A DNA stretch of 35,034 nt, taken from assembly GCF_000797495.1 (NCBI RefSeq), contig NZ_JTGN01000026.1, positions 1 through 35,034 on the forward strand. The letters run 5' to 3'. The notes beneath the pieces were generated by a model that ran no database searches, was not told the origin of the DNA, and was given only the letters and a program-made list of their open reading frames with translations. The position numbers and the translations under genes were made by a program. Source of the stretch: Robinsoniella peoriensis (GTDB taxonomy: Bacteria; Bacillota; Clostridia; Lachnospirales; Lachnospiraceae). This document shows, piece after piece, positions 1-7,874 of this stretch. Every line of letters begins with the position of its first letter. Position 1 is the first letter of the stretch.

Positions 1-2
1 CT

Positions 3-149
3 GATGACCCTGTATATCTGTTCATGGACAAGAAACGTGCACAAGGCAAGCCGTACTATGTCTATATGACAGCTGGTGCCAATAAGTTTCTGCGCATTTA
101 CTATGGTCGGGTGAAAGAATATCTTTCATCCCGGCCTGTATCAGAGTAA
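3..149 (+). CDS. IS110-family transposase, C-terminal fragment (5' end outside window)
   Basis: An open frame entering from the left edge ends with TAA at 147-149 and encodes 48 residues. It contains KKRAQGKPYYVYMTAGANKF followed by LRIYYGRV, which resembles the C-terminal end of the IS110/Transposase_20 family, where a KKR..GK.Y..... .NK..R..Y pattern is usual. IS110 enzymes are DEDD-type recombinases that move circular insertion sequences and, in characterised members, are guided by a noncoding bridge (seek) RNA encoded in the element. The N-terminal DEDD domain and the Ser-containing segment lie outside the window, so I cannot say whether the gene is intact. It is the only plus-strand gene and borders the glycosidase array. 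The family call rests on motif memory from a short fragment. Confidence 0.65.
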   Translation, partial: DDPVYLFMDKKRAQGKPYYVYMTAGANKFLRIYYGRVKEYLSSRPVSE

Positions 150-168
150 TCAACCTATACTTTTCCTC

Positions 169-197
169 AGACCGGCATTTTCTGGCGGTCTTATTTT
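169..197 (+). terminator. Weak hairpin downstream of the transposase fragment
   Basis: AGACCG (169-174) pairs with CGGTCT (186-191) across an 11-nt loop and is followed by TATTTT. It sits 20 bases after the transposase stop codon, so it may be its terminator. In an IS1111-type element it could instead be part of a structured right-end RNA. The stem is short, so confidence is low. Confidence 0.3.
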
Positions 198-337
198 GAT
201 ACCTACTTTTCAACCTGTATAAAATTTTCAATGTTCTTTAAATTTTAGCTTGACTTTTTATTTGCAGGCTTCTGTAATGTACTGTGTTCCATAACAACAT
301 AGCTACTTGTTACAAAATTATTAATAACAGCTGTATT

Positions 338-349
338 GTATCATGATAC
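338..349. repeat. Perfect 12-bp palindrome
   Basis: GTATCATGATAC is a perfect inverted repeat in noncoding AT-rich DNA. It has the form of a dimeric regulator's operator, but no gene start lies close enough to assign a function. Confidence 0.35.
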
Positions 350-511
350 TTTTGTGTATACCATGCAATTTTCTTTTCCGTACCTACAATTTTCTTTGCA
401 TATTGACGTATTTTTTTATTCTTATTTATTTTCTTTGCACGTATATGTTATTTGCAGAATTTATTCACATTTTTATTAAAACAGATTTGTAATATTATTG
501 TTTTCTGTATT

Positions 512-568
512 GCAAAAAGGCGGGATTCCATTAAGCCCTGCCGGGTTATCTGGTCACTCGCCTTTTGC
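512..568 (-). terminator. Hairpin terminator after the leftmost GH3 gene (possibly bidirectional)
   Basis: GCAAAAAGGCG (512-522) pairs with CGCCTTTTGC (559-568) with one bulged A, and a small CCC/GGG hairpin lies in the loop. Read on the minus strand the stem ends in a T run, and it begins 29 bases after the stop codon of the GH3 gene at 597. A-tract and T-tract flanks on both arms suit a bidirectional terminator separating the array from the IS110 element. Confidence 0.6.
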
Positions 569-596
569 TTATCCTCCATTAATAGGATATTCCATT

Positions 597-3500
597 TTAT
601 CCAATTTTAACCGTTTTTGCCTGTCCTTTCCCATTCAGCAATTTTCTATACTGTTTCCGTTTAGAAGCCGGTACTTTTATACTGGCTTTCTTATAAATAT
701 TCTTAAATGCATTTTTGCCAACCGTCTTCAGTTTTTTGCTTTGGATGGTAATCGTTTTCAGCTTCTTGTCATTTAGGAATACCTCGCTGCCAATTTTTAT
801 AACGCCCTTACCGACTGTTACTTTTGTAAGTACTTTACAACCGCTAAACGCTTTGGTATCAATCTGTTTAACATTGCTGCCTACTTTCACTGTCTTTAAT
901 TTTTTATTGTTCATAAAAGCTTTTTTCGCAATACTTTCTACCCTAAATGTAAATGCTCCACTCTTAACAGTAGACGGTATCGTGATCTTCTGTAAGGTCT
1001 TCTTGGCTGGTCCCGTAACCTGGACAGAACCTGTCGTTTTAGCCGTGGCTGCTTTTGTTACCTTGTAATTTAAATTGCCGGACTTGAATTTATATCCCTT
1101 TTTGGGAGATACCTTCTTTTCCCAGCGGGCATAGATTATAACATTCGCAGATACCTTGTAGTCAGCTGACACCAGGCTTCCTCCAGTCCTGGCCGTATAC
1201 CATCCTCTAAAATTATAATTATCTCTGATGGGGGTTGGCAGTGCTCCAATCTTATTATCCTTCTTTACATTCCTCTTTCCATCTGCTGCTACTGCAAGCT
1301 TCCCGCCATTAGGATCCAGGGTTACGGCATAAACAGTGTTCTCCACCACTATCCCTTTTGCTTCTGTTTTTACCATCAGAACTTTACTTACAGGAGAGGC
1401 ATTGTATACATCTGTTTCTGCCAGCCTCTGATAGAATTGATACTCTTTATTAGGAGTCAATCCGGTAAATACCGGAGATGTCTGCCACTTTTCGTTATCT
1501 CTTTTATATTCCATTCCGGCTGTAGATGACAACGTCACACTCGTTTCTGTTTTACTGCTTACCGTTGGCGCAGCTAAAGCCTTCGTCTGGCTGCCTTTGT
1601 TTACAGTCAATACCGCTGTTACTTTTTCTCCAGCTGCATGGGTTGGCGTTGCCTGCGTTATAAGTCCAATTGCAAAAGTTCCCGCCTTGGTTACTGTCAA
1701 TGTCCTGCCATCATTCGGATCGATCTTTCCTGCTCCAGTTGCCGTTTTTGTGTTTTCAATGCTGTATGTTGCCTCTCCGGCACCCTCGGCAATATCAAAT
1801 AGATTTTCAAGTTCTGATAAGTCGATCGCTGCACCTTCATAAGTAACCGTTTCACTGCCAGGAGCATTCATTACTGATACGATCGTTGTAGCTGTAATTG
1901 TAACGGAAGCATCGGGCATCACAAAGGAATAATATCCATTTTGTTGTACCTCAAGCCGAATCTCTTGATCTCCATATTGTATGAATACACCACTTATTTC
2001 TCTGTCCCCCTCAGCAACAACGTTGAACCGCACTGTATCACCAGGAACTACATCACTTCGTCCGTCAATGGTTATGGCAACGTCATCTGCCTCACCAATC
2101 GTAACCGGCTGTGACGGTTGATGATCAAATTGCAGCCAGGATAGATCCGGACCATCCGCAATTATATACAATTTCAGTCTGTGTCTTCCCGCAGCCAGGT
2201 AGACACGCTGGGGATCTAGCGTTGCCCAATTAGTCCAGCCACCTGTACCTTCAAACATCGTCCATTTTGTCAACAAGATGCCATCAGCCTCAAGTGCAAA
2301 ATCTGTCTGGACTGGCCATGTTCGAGGTGATGCCCAACGCATACTCAGATTATAATAACCGCTTTCTTCCACATCTACGTTATACAAAGCATAAGCACCT
2401 GGGCTTGTGCTGCCAAGAGTCTTCTTGCCTGTCTCACTACCGCTGCCATTGGCACTGACCATACCCTCAAGATAGTACGGTGTTTCTCCCAACTGCAAAC
2501 GGTTGGTATCGTCACCACTAACCGGTTTAATTACAGTTGGTTCAGGAACCTCAGGCTCAGGTGTTGAAGTAGATTTATCTTCAAATGTAACGTAATCGAA
2601 CTGAACCTCCATTGGTTTTGTTGAAGCACTATTATATGCAGCTAAAGCAAATGTAGGATTGTTATACGCCTGCGTTGTTGCCCCCATTGGCGTATAGTTC
2701 TCTCCATCTACGCTCACCGAGAAAGTATATGTATTTTCCCGTTTTGTTACCTTGAAATACAAGCTGTCGCTGATAAGCGTATCTTCGTTCTTGGGGTAGG
2801 TGTGATTTCTTGTAATTTGAGCTGCATTAGTACCCATTTTGTTAACTCGGATGGCACTGGGACCATTGCTAGTTCCCCCTACATATTCATAACGGAACCA
2901 TATAAAATTACGGTCCGAGTTGCCTTCCATAATTTTGATACCGAAAGATTGATGTGTCTCACTGAAAGCCGTTGCGTCAAACGTGGCATGGGTTACACTG
3001 TCCCAGTCTCCTGCCCCAGACTGAGCGACAATATTATTTGCCGTGGGATTCGCCGTGTCTCCGGCATTCCATGAGCCATTTTCGGTAATTATTTGGATAT
3101 ATCCGTCATGCTTAGAAAAGTTTTCATTCTGATTAAGGACTGTCCAGAAATCATTTAGCTCTTCGGATTCAAAGTTATCGCTTTGAGGTGCGGATACACC
3201 TGATATACATTTAACATAGTACTCAATCGCCTGATGATCGCTCTCAGACCGAATGATAATAGTGCTTTGCTCTTCATCGATAGTATAAGAAGCACTCACT
3301 CCATCAGGAACCGTATATGTAACTTCTGCATCTTCAAGATTACCATCAATCTTCATCTCATAATTCGTTCTGTTTACATAGAAACCGGGAACTTCCACAC
3401 CATTCACCTGGATTCCGTTAAGATAAGCATATTTCGGATTCTCAACGCTGACAGGCATGCCCGCTTGATTTGAAAATATTACCCGGTAAATGTTTTCGAC

Positions 3501-6236
3501 ACCTCCAGCGGATGTTTTAATTGTGGTAATCGGTATTTCTGGAGTCGCTGAGATAAGTTCTACGTTTATATCTGCTGAAGCATCATAAGTTACATTGGGT
3601 GTATCTGCTAAATCCCGGCTATAAAGCACATAATCCAGCACAAGCGGATCAAAGTTAGTGATTTTTTCACCATCCAGATAGATCGCATCTAAACGCGGAT
3701 TTCCTGTCTCGGCTTTCTCTACCGTGAATATCTGGTCCTCGGGAACCTGGTACGGATACAATTCAAGATTATTTGCTCGGGCAAAGGCTGGTGATTTCAG
3801 TAAATACTTCAGACAATTTATCGCACTTCTTTGCACCTCTGCCCTGGTTATACCATCGGATGCTGCTAAAGAGGGTTCTAATGTATTAGGGTGCGTTCTT
3901 CCAGACATAGAGACATCACACTGTGCCTGCACCAAATAGGCGTGATTCGTCAAAGTGCCTCTGCTGCCAGTGTAAGAATCGGCACGCGGACCCCAGTCAG
4001 TCATTACCATGCCGTCCCACCCCCATTCATCACGAAGTATAGTGGTGCAAAGGTCGAAGCTATAGTTAACATACTCTCCGTTAACCCTATTGACTCCGGT
4101 CATAATGGTATATGGGTTGGATTCCTTAACCGCAATTTCAAATCCTTTTAAATAGATCTCCCGCAATGCACGTTCTGACATCCTGGCATCAAACTTATCG
4201 TTAATTTGTCCTTTATTATTTCCTACATAATGTTTTAATGTAGAAGCAATTCCTGCCGATTGGAGCCCCTTTGTATAGGAAGCCCCCATCTTTCCACTCA
4301 GTACAGGATCTTCAGAAAAATATTCGTAATTCCGTCCGCAAGCCGGATCTCTGATAATATTCATACCGGGAGCCAAAAGCACGTCCACCTTATTAAGCAC
4401 ACACTCCTGCCCCAGCAGTTTATATACCGCTTCCACAAGGTCATCATTCCAGGTACTGGCCATGCTGATTCCTGACGGTATAACCGAAGCACTTCCCGTA
4501 TGACGAATACCCGATGGTCCGTCACAGGTACTGGCCACAATGACACCAAACTTCTTCAAAGAATCTGTGTGGCCACCGAATGCACTGGCATTTCCAGGAA
4601 TACCCTGACTGTCGTTCATACCTCCGGCACCTCTGCAGAGTTTTGCAATATCATCATCACTTAGCTGAGCAACAAAATCTTCTATAGTATTCTTTTTATC
4701 ATATACATCACGCAAGGAAATACCTTTATTTCCAGTAGGCTTAATTTCATCCGGTATTGCGCTTAAAATGCGTTTTTCATAATCATCTGCCGTTCTAACG
4801 GCTTTCGGTACAGCTTCCGAACCTTGAACAATATTGCCGTTTCCATCATCCGAAGCAGTAATTCTGTTAAAATTCTCAGCGGGAGGCGATACCTCCTGCA
4901 GTTGCTCAACGAGTGTCAATTTATCAACAACATATCCCTCATAACCATCTGCCTTTGGTGCACGAACAGAATTTCCTACATATATTGGATAAATACCTGC
5001 CTCTAAGACATAGGCAAACCGATGACCAGTCTTTCCGGCATCATCATACGAAGCCATAGCACCAACCCGGAAGCTGATAGACATATCTTGGGACTCTCCA
5101 GGCTGTATAATTCCTGTTTTCGTATAGGCAGCCAGGGATCTTGACGATTTTCCAAGCTTGCCCTGCGGTGCGCCATAATAAATCTGAACCGTTTCCTTGC
5201 CCGCATAGTCTCCGGTATTGGTCACCTTAACCTGCACATTAATAGTATCATCAGTAATGCCATCCGAAGATTCTGTTACCGTTACCCCAGTCGTTACTAT
5301 ATCAAACGTTGTATAGCTCAAGCCATAACCAAAAGGGTATAGCACGGCATCTTGCCGGAATGTTTCAAAATAACGGTATCCCAGAAAGATATCTTCTTCG
5401 TATACATTTACGTTTTGGTTAGCAAAATCTTTTGAAGTAGTATAATCAGAATATCTATTCGCTATGGTAACCGGGAGCTTTCCAGAAGGATTTACATCCC
5501 CTGCGAGTACTTCAGCAATTGCCCGTCCGCTTTCCATCCCCCCTTGCCACGCAAGAATATATGCATCTATATCATATTCCTGCTTTGCAATCCATTCCAT
5601 ATCCATTACGGATCCGGTGTTAAACACCACAACAACTTCATCAAATGCATTGGATACCTGACGCAGCATATCTTTTTCAGCAGTAGTCAGATAATAACTC
5701 CCGTCATTAGCACCCATTTTCAAATCGACACCTTCACCAAAACGACGACCTATTACGATTACTGCCGTGTCAGATTTCTTTGCAGCATCCGTAACCAGGT
5801 TGTTCTCCAAAGGCATCTCCGGAAGAGAATGTATACCATCCCGCCAGTTATTTCCTGTAGTTATATTACTTCCGGGGTTTGCCCTTTCCCAATCAGTATA
5901 TACTTTAGCCAGGTCTTCATTCACTTTAATATTGGGATTCTGGCGAAGTCCGTCTATGATTGTTGTGATATAGGATGGAGTTACATATCCCCCCGAACCG
6001 TAACCAGTATAAAATGTATTGATTTGCGTCCGTCCAAAAACTGAAATTGTCTTTCCTGCTAAGGGCAATACATTGTTTTCATTCTTAAGTAAAACCATAG
6101 CTTCATTTGCTGCTTGCTTACTGATTGAAGCCAATGAGGGCAATTCCTTGGCACTAACTGTAATACCCGAGGACACCGTGCCCAATAATAAGATAATACT
6201 CATTAGCATTGCAAGTAATCTTTTTGCAATTTTCAT
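597..6236 (-). CDS. Secreted domain-permuted GH3 glycosidase with ConA-like, CBM6-like, Ig-like and LRR_5 modules
   Basis: This 1879-residue protein has a signal peptide (about 1-29, ending VSA). The GH3 core is permuted. The GH3 C-terminal alpha/beta sandwich comes first (about 31-300, with EAMVLLKNE and GEGVD, where Glu168 is the probable acid/base). An FnIII-like domain follows (about 310-440), and the TIM barrel comes last (about 515-825), with nucleophile Asp747 in MVMTDWG and a KHYVGN motif. Inverted GH3 enzymes of this kind are known from rumen and gut Firmicutes, such as Butyrivibrio BglA, and hydrolyse terminal beta-glucosides or xylosides; the substrate here is unknown. Then follow Ig/cadherin-like strands (835-1010), a ConA-like domain (1020-1215), a CBM6-like domain (1238-1370), further Ig and FnIII-like domains, an InlB/Flg_new-type repeat (about 1635-1705, FRGWYTA) and a divergent LRR_5 domain (1710-1879). 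GGAG sits 11 nt before the ATG. The gene lies 84 bp after the NlpC/P60 gene with no terminator between. Confidence 0.9.
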   Translation of the reverse strand: MKIAKRLLAMLMSIILLLGTVSSGITVSAKELPSLASISKQAANEAMVLLKNENNVLPLAGKTISVFGRTQINTFYTGYGSGGYVTPSYITTIIDGLRQNPNIKVNEDLAKVYTDWERANPGSNITTGNNWRDGIHSLPEMPLENNLVTDAAKKSDTAVIVIGRRFGEGVDLKMGANDGSYYLTTAEKDMLRQVSNAFDEVVVVFNTGSVMDMEWIAKQEYDIDAYILAWQGGMESGRAIAEVLAGDVNPSGKLPVTIANRYSDYTTSKDFANQNVNVYEEDIFLGYRYFETFRQDAVLYPFGYGLSYTTFDIVTTGVTVTESSDGITDDTINVQVKVTNTGDYAGKETVQIYYGAPQGKLGKSSRSLAAYTKTGIIQPGESQDMSISFRVGAMASYDDAGKTGHRFAYVLEAGIYPIYVGNSVRAPKADGYEGYVVDKLTLVEQLQEVSPPAENFNRITASDDGNGNIVQGSEAVPKAVRTADDYEKRILSAIPDEIKPTGNKGISLRDVYDKKNTIEDFVAQLSDDDIAKLCRGAGGMNDSQGIPGNASAFGGHTDSLKKFGVIVASTCDGPSGIRHTGSASVIPSGISMASTWNDDLVEAVYKLLGQECVLNKVDVLLAPGMNIIRDPACGRNYEYFSEDPVLSGKMGASYTKGLQSAGIASTLKHYVGNNKGQINDKFDARMSERALREIYLKGFEIAVKESNPYTIMTGVNRVNGEYVNYSFDLCTTILRDEWGWDGMVMTDWGPRADSYTGSRGTLTNHAYLVQAQCDVSMSGRTHPNTLEPSLAASDGITRAEVQRSAINCLKYLLKSPAFARANNLELYPYQVPEDQIFTVEKAETGNPRLDAIYLDGEKITNFDPLVLDYVLYSRDLADTPNVTYDASADINVELISATPEIPITTIKTSAGGVENIYRVIFSNQAGMPVSVENPKYAYLNGIQVNGVEVPGFYVNRTNYEMKIDGNLEDAEVTYTVPDGVSASYTIDEEQSTIIIRSESDHQAIEYYVKCISGVSAPQSDNFESEELNDFWTVLNQNENFSKHDGYIQIITENGSWNAGDTANPTANNIVAQSGAGDWDSVTHATFDATAFSETHQSFGIKIMEGNSDRNFIWFRYEYVGGTSNGPSAIRVNKMGTNAAQITRNHTYPKNEDTLISDSLYFKVTKRENTYTFSVSVDGENYTPMGATTQAYNNPTFALAAYNSASTKPMEVQFDYVTFEDKSTSTPEPEVPEPTVIKPVSGDDTNRLQLGETPYYLEGMVSANGSGSETGKKTLGSTSPGAYALYNVDVEESGYYNLSMRWASPRTWPVQTDFALEADGILLTKWTMFEGTGGWTNWATLDPQRVYLAAGRHRLKLYIIADGPDLSWLQFDHQPSQPVTIGEADDVAITIDGRSDVVPGDTVRFNVVAEGDREISGVFIQYGDQEIRLEVQQNGYYSFVMPDASVTITATTIVSVMNAPGSETVTYEGAAIDLSELENLFDIAEGAGEATYSIENTKTATGAGKIDPNDGRTLTVTKAGTFAIGLITQATPTHAAGEKVTAVLTVNKGSQTKALAAPTVSSKTETSVTLSSTAGMEYKRDNEKWQTSPVFTGLTPNKEYQFYQRLAETDVYNASPVSKVLMVKTEAKGIVVENTVYAVTLDPNGGKLAVAADGKRNVKKDNKIGALPTPIRDNYNFRGWYTARTGGSLVSADYKVSANVIIYARWEKKVSPKKGYKFKSGNLNYKVTKAATAKTTGSVQVTGPAKKTLQKITIPSTVKSGAFTFRVESIAKKAFMNNKKLKTVKVGSNVKQIDTKAFSGCKVLTKVTVGKGVIKIGSEVFLNDKKLKTITIQSKKLKTVGKNAFKNIYKKASIKVPASKRKQYRKLLNGKGQAKTVKIG

Positions 6237-6320
6237 TTTATTCTATTCTCCTTTTCTCATAACCCTGCTTCATGCTGCTTTCTAACTTATAACATAAAAC
6301 ATTCTTTTCTTCTCCAGGTT

Positions 6321-7874
6321 CTATTCAGCCAAATATACATCGGTATACTGTAAGCCGAACATGATTGCATCCTGGTGATTGTTCATAAAAATATCAACAT
6401 GACCATACGGTGTACCCCGATCCTCAACTGTATAGATCTGTCCTCCAATGATCAGTTTTGTGCCAAAATCAACTCCTCCCATTGCTACGGTCCTGTCCTC
6501 AACCGGCATAAGACCGCTGGCAGTTGCTCCGCCTGACCAAACTCCACAGCACTTTGGACAGGCACAGTATGCGGTTAATTTAAATTTACCCAGATATTTA
6601 CCATATGTAACTTCTTCATCTTGATACGAATAATCGGCTAAAGCATTTTCGTCTTCTTCAGAAATAATCCTCACTGCCCATGCTGCCACATCCCAATTGA
6701 TTCCTGCATTTACGATCCCTGTAGCGCTGCTCTGTGCCTCTATTGTCTCACCATTTCCAGCACACATTACAACATGGTAAATATAGTTGTTTCTTTCATA
6801 GAAGATCAGATCTCCCGGCTGTGCTTGCTCTACCGGGATCCGGGTTCCGAACTTCGCCTGATCCTCCGCAACCCGGGGGATGTTGTAGCCAAAATCACCA
6901 TAGATACTCTGTACAAACCCAGAACAGTCTGCTCCCTGTGTCAGGCTTGTTCCCCCCCAAACATAAGGATTTCCTATAAATTGCGCTGCATAACTGATTA
7001 TCGCTTCCCTGATATGGCTTAATCCACCATTTCCATTTTCTGGTTCTTGCTCCTCTTCATAATCAGCTGCCGCTTCTTTCACCGAAAGATAGGTATAATA
7101 GCAAGCACGGTTTTCTTTTGGCCTGATATATTCTTTAGCAGTCAGATAAGATTCCTCGCCACCTTCTGTAACCTGCTCCTCAATACCTTCTACAATCAGT
7201 GTATTGAATGGAACAAATCCTCGAACATCCCCCGATTCAATGAAAACCCACTCTTCCTCTTCGTCTTCGATGATAAAGCAGAGCGCACCCTCTTCAAGAA
7301 GTCCGACTGCTTTTGATTTTTCATTGCTTTTGTTTTCATCTTTTGCTGGAATCCTGTCCATTATTTCTATATCCACGGTTGGCGATGCATATACTTTTTC
7401 TGCTATCGTCTCATATCCAGTGGTACGGGTATAATAAAAGGATTCATTTTCTAGAGGTGACATTAACGCTACGGCTGTCTCCAGGCATTCTTCTTTATTT
7501 TGTTTTACATATTTCTCGGCCTTTTTCCCAGTCATCAAACCTTTCGACAAGATAAATCCCCGGACTTCCCCGGACTCCACATAATACCAGTCATCTTCTT
7601 CCTCGGATAAAATGTGCAGTACTCCGTATACTTCAAGCCTTCCTGTCAGTTCTGACCCTTCGTCCTTTTCCTCGTATATCGGAATCTTATCCCGCTTTGC
7701 GATGGCATAGACCGGATCTGTTTTAAAAAAACGGAAATCCTGGTTAGTATCCTTGTCTTCAGGTGCCGCCAATATCTGTAGACCAGGTGCTAATAACATC
7801 ATCCCAGAGACTACGAAAATAGTGATCATCTTTATAAACTTATTTCGATACGCTTTTCTTTTTTCCATATGCAT
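6321..7874 (-). CDS. Secreted NlpC/P60 peptidase with SH3-like repeats and a C-terminal 3D domain
   Basis: This 517-residue protein has a hydrophobic signal segment (about 16-36, ILAAPED), two acidic SH3-like repeats (about 50-115 and 150-230, each ending in a VRGF motif), an NlpC/P60 domain (about 285-400) and a 3D (double-psi beta-barrel) domain (about 430-517). The catalytic Cys317 is in ADCSGFVQ and His367 in YHVVM. The 3D domain shows TAYCACPKCCG, VEDRG and HVDIFM. NlpC/P60 enzymes cleave peptide stems of peptidoglycan, and 3D/MltA-like domains bind or cleave glycan strands. The product therefore probably remodels the cell wall, perhaps to let the giant surface proteins be exported or anchored (inference). 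The start overlaps the end of the upstream surface-protein gene by 35 nt without a clear Shine-Dalgarno, suggesting translational coupling. Met3 (7868) is an equally possible start. Confidence 0.88.
   Translation of the reverse strand: MHMEKRKAYRNKFIKMITIFVVSGMMLLAPGLQILAAPEDKDTNQDFRFFKTDPVYAIAKRDKIPIYEEKDEGSELTGRLEVYGVLHILSEEEDDWYYVESGEVRGFILSKGLMTGKKAEKYVKQNKEECLETAVALMSPLENESFYYTRTTGYETIAEKVYASPTVDIEIMDRIPAKDENKSNEKSKAVGLLEEGALCFIIEDEEEEWVFIESGDVRGFVPFNTLIVEGIEEQVTEGGEESYLTAKEYIRPKENRACYYTYLSVKEAAADYEEEQEPENGNGGLSHIREAIISYAAQFIGNPYVWGGTSLTQGADCSGFVQSIYGDFGYNIPRVAEDQAKFGTRIPVEQAQPGDLIFYERNNYIYHVVMCAGNGETIEAQSSATGIVNAGINWDVAAWAVRIISEEDENALADYSYQDEEVTYGKYLGKFKLTAYCACPKCCGVWSGGATASGLMPVEDRTVAMGGVDFGTKLIIGGQIYTVEDRGTPYGHVDIFMNNHQDAIMFGLQYTDVYLAE

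Larger units (their letters stand above)
150..511. other. Noncoding AT-rich stretch between the transposase tail and the array terminator
   Basis: No convincing gene is visible here. The first part probably belongs to the right end of the IS110 element, but I could not place its boundary. Visible elements are a 6-bp stem (AGACCG at 169-174 with CGGTCT at 186-191) followed by a short T-rich tract, which may terminate the transposase transcript; a perfect 12-bp palindrome at 338-349; and an exact 12-bp direct repeat ATTTTCTTTGCA at 389-400 and 428-439. Confidence 0.5.

Noticed and set aside
22..231. A 69-codon minus-strand frame at the left end
   Set aside because: It is antisense to the transposase tail and runs into its noncoding flank; no family resemblance is visible.
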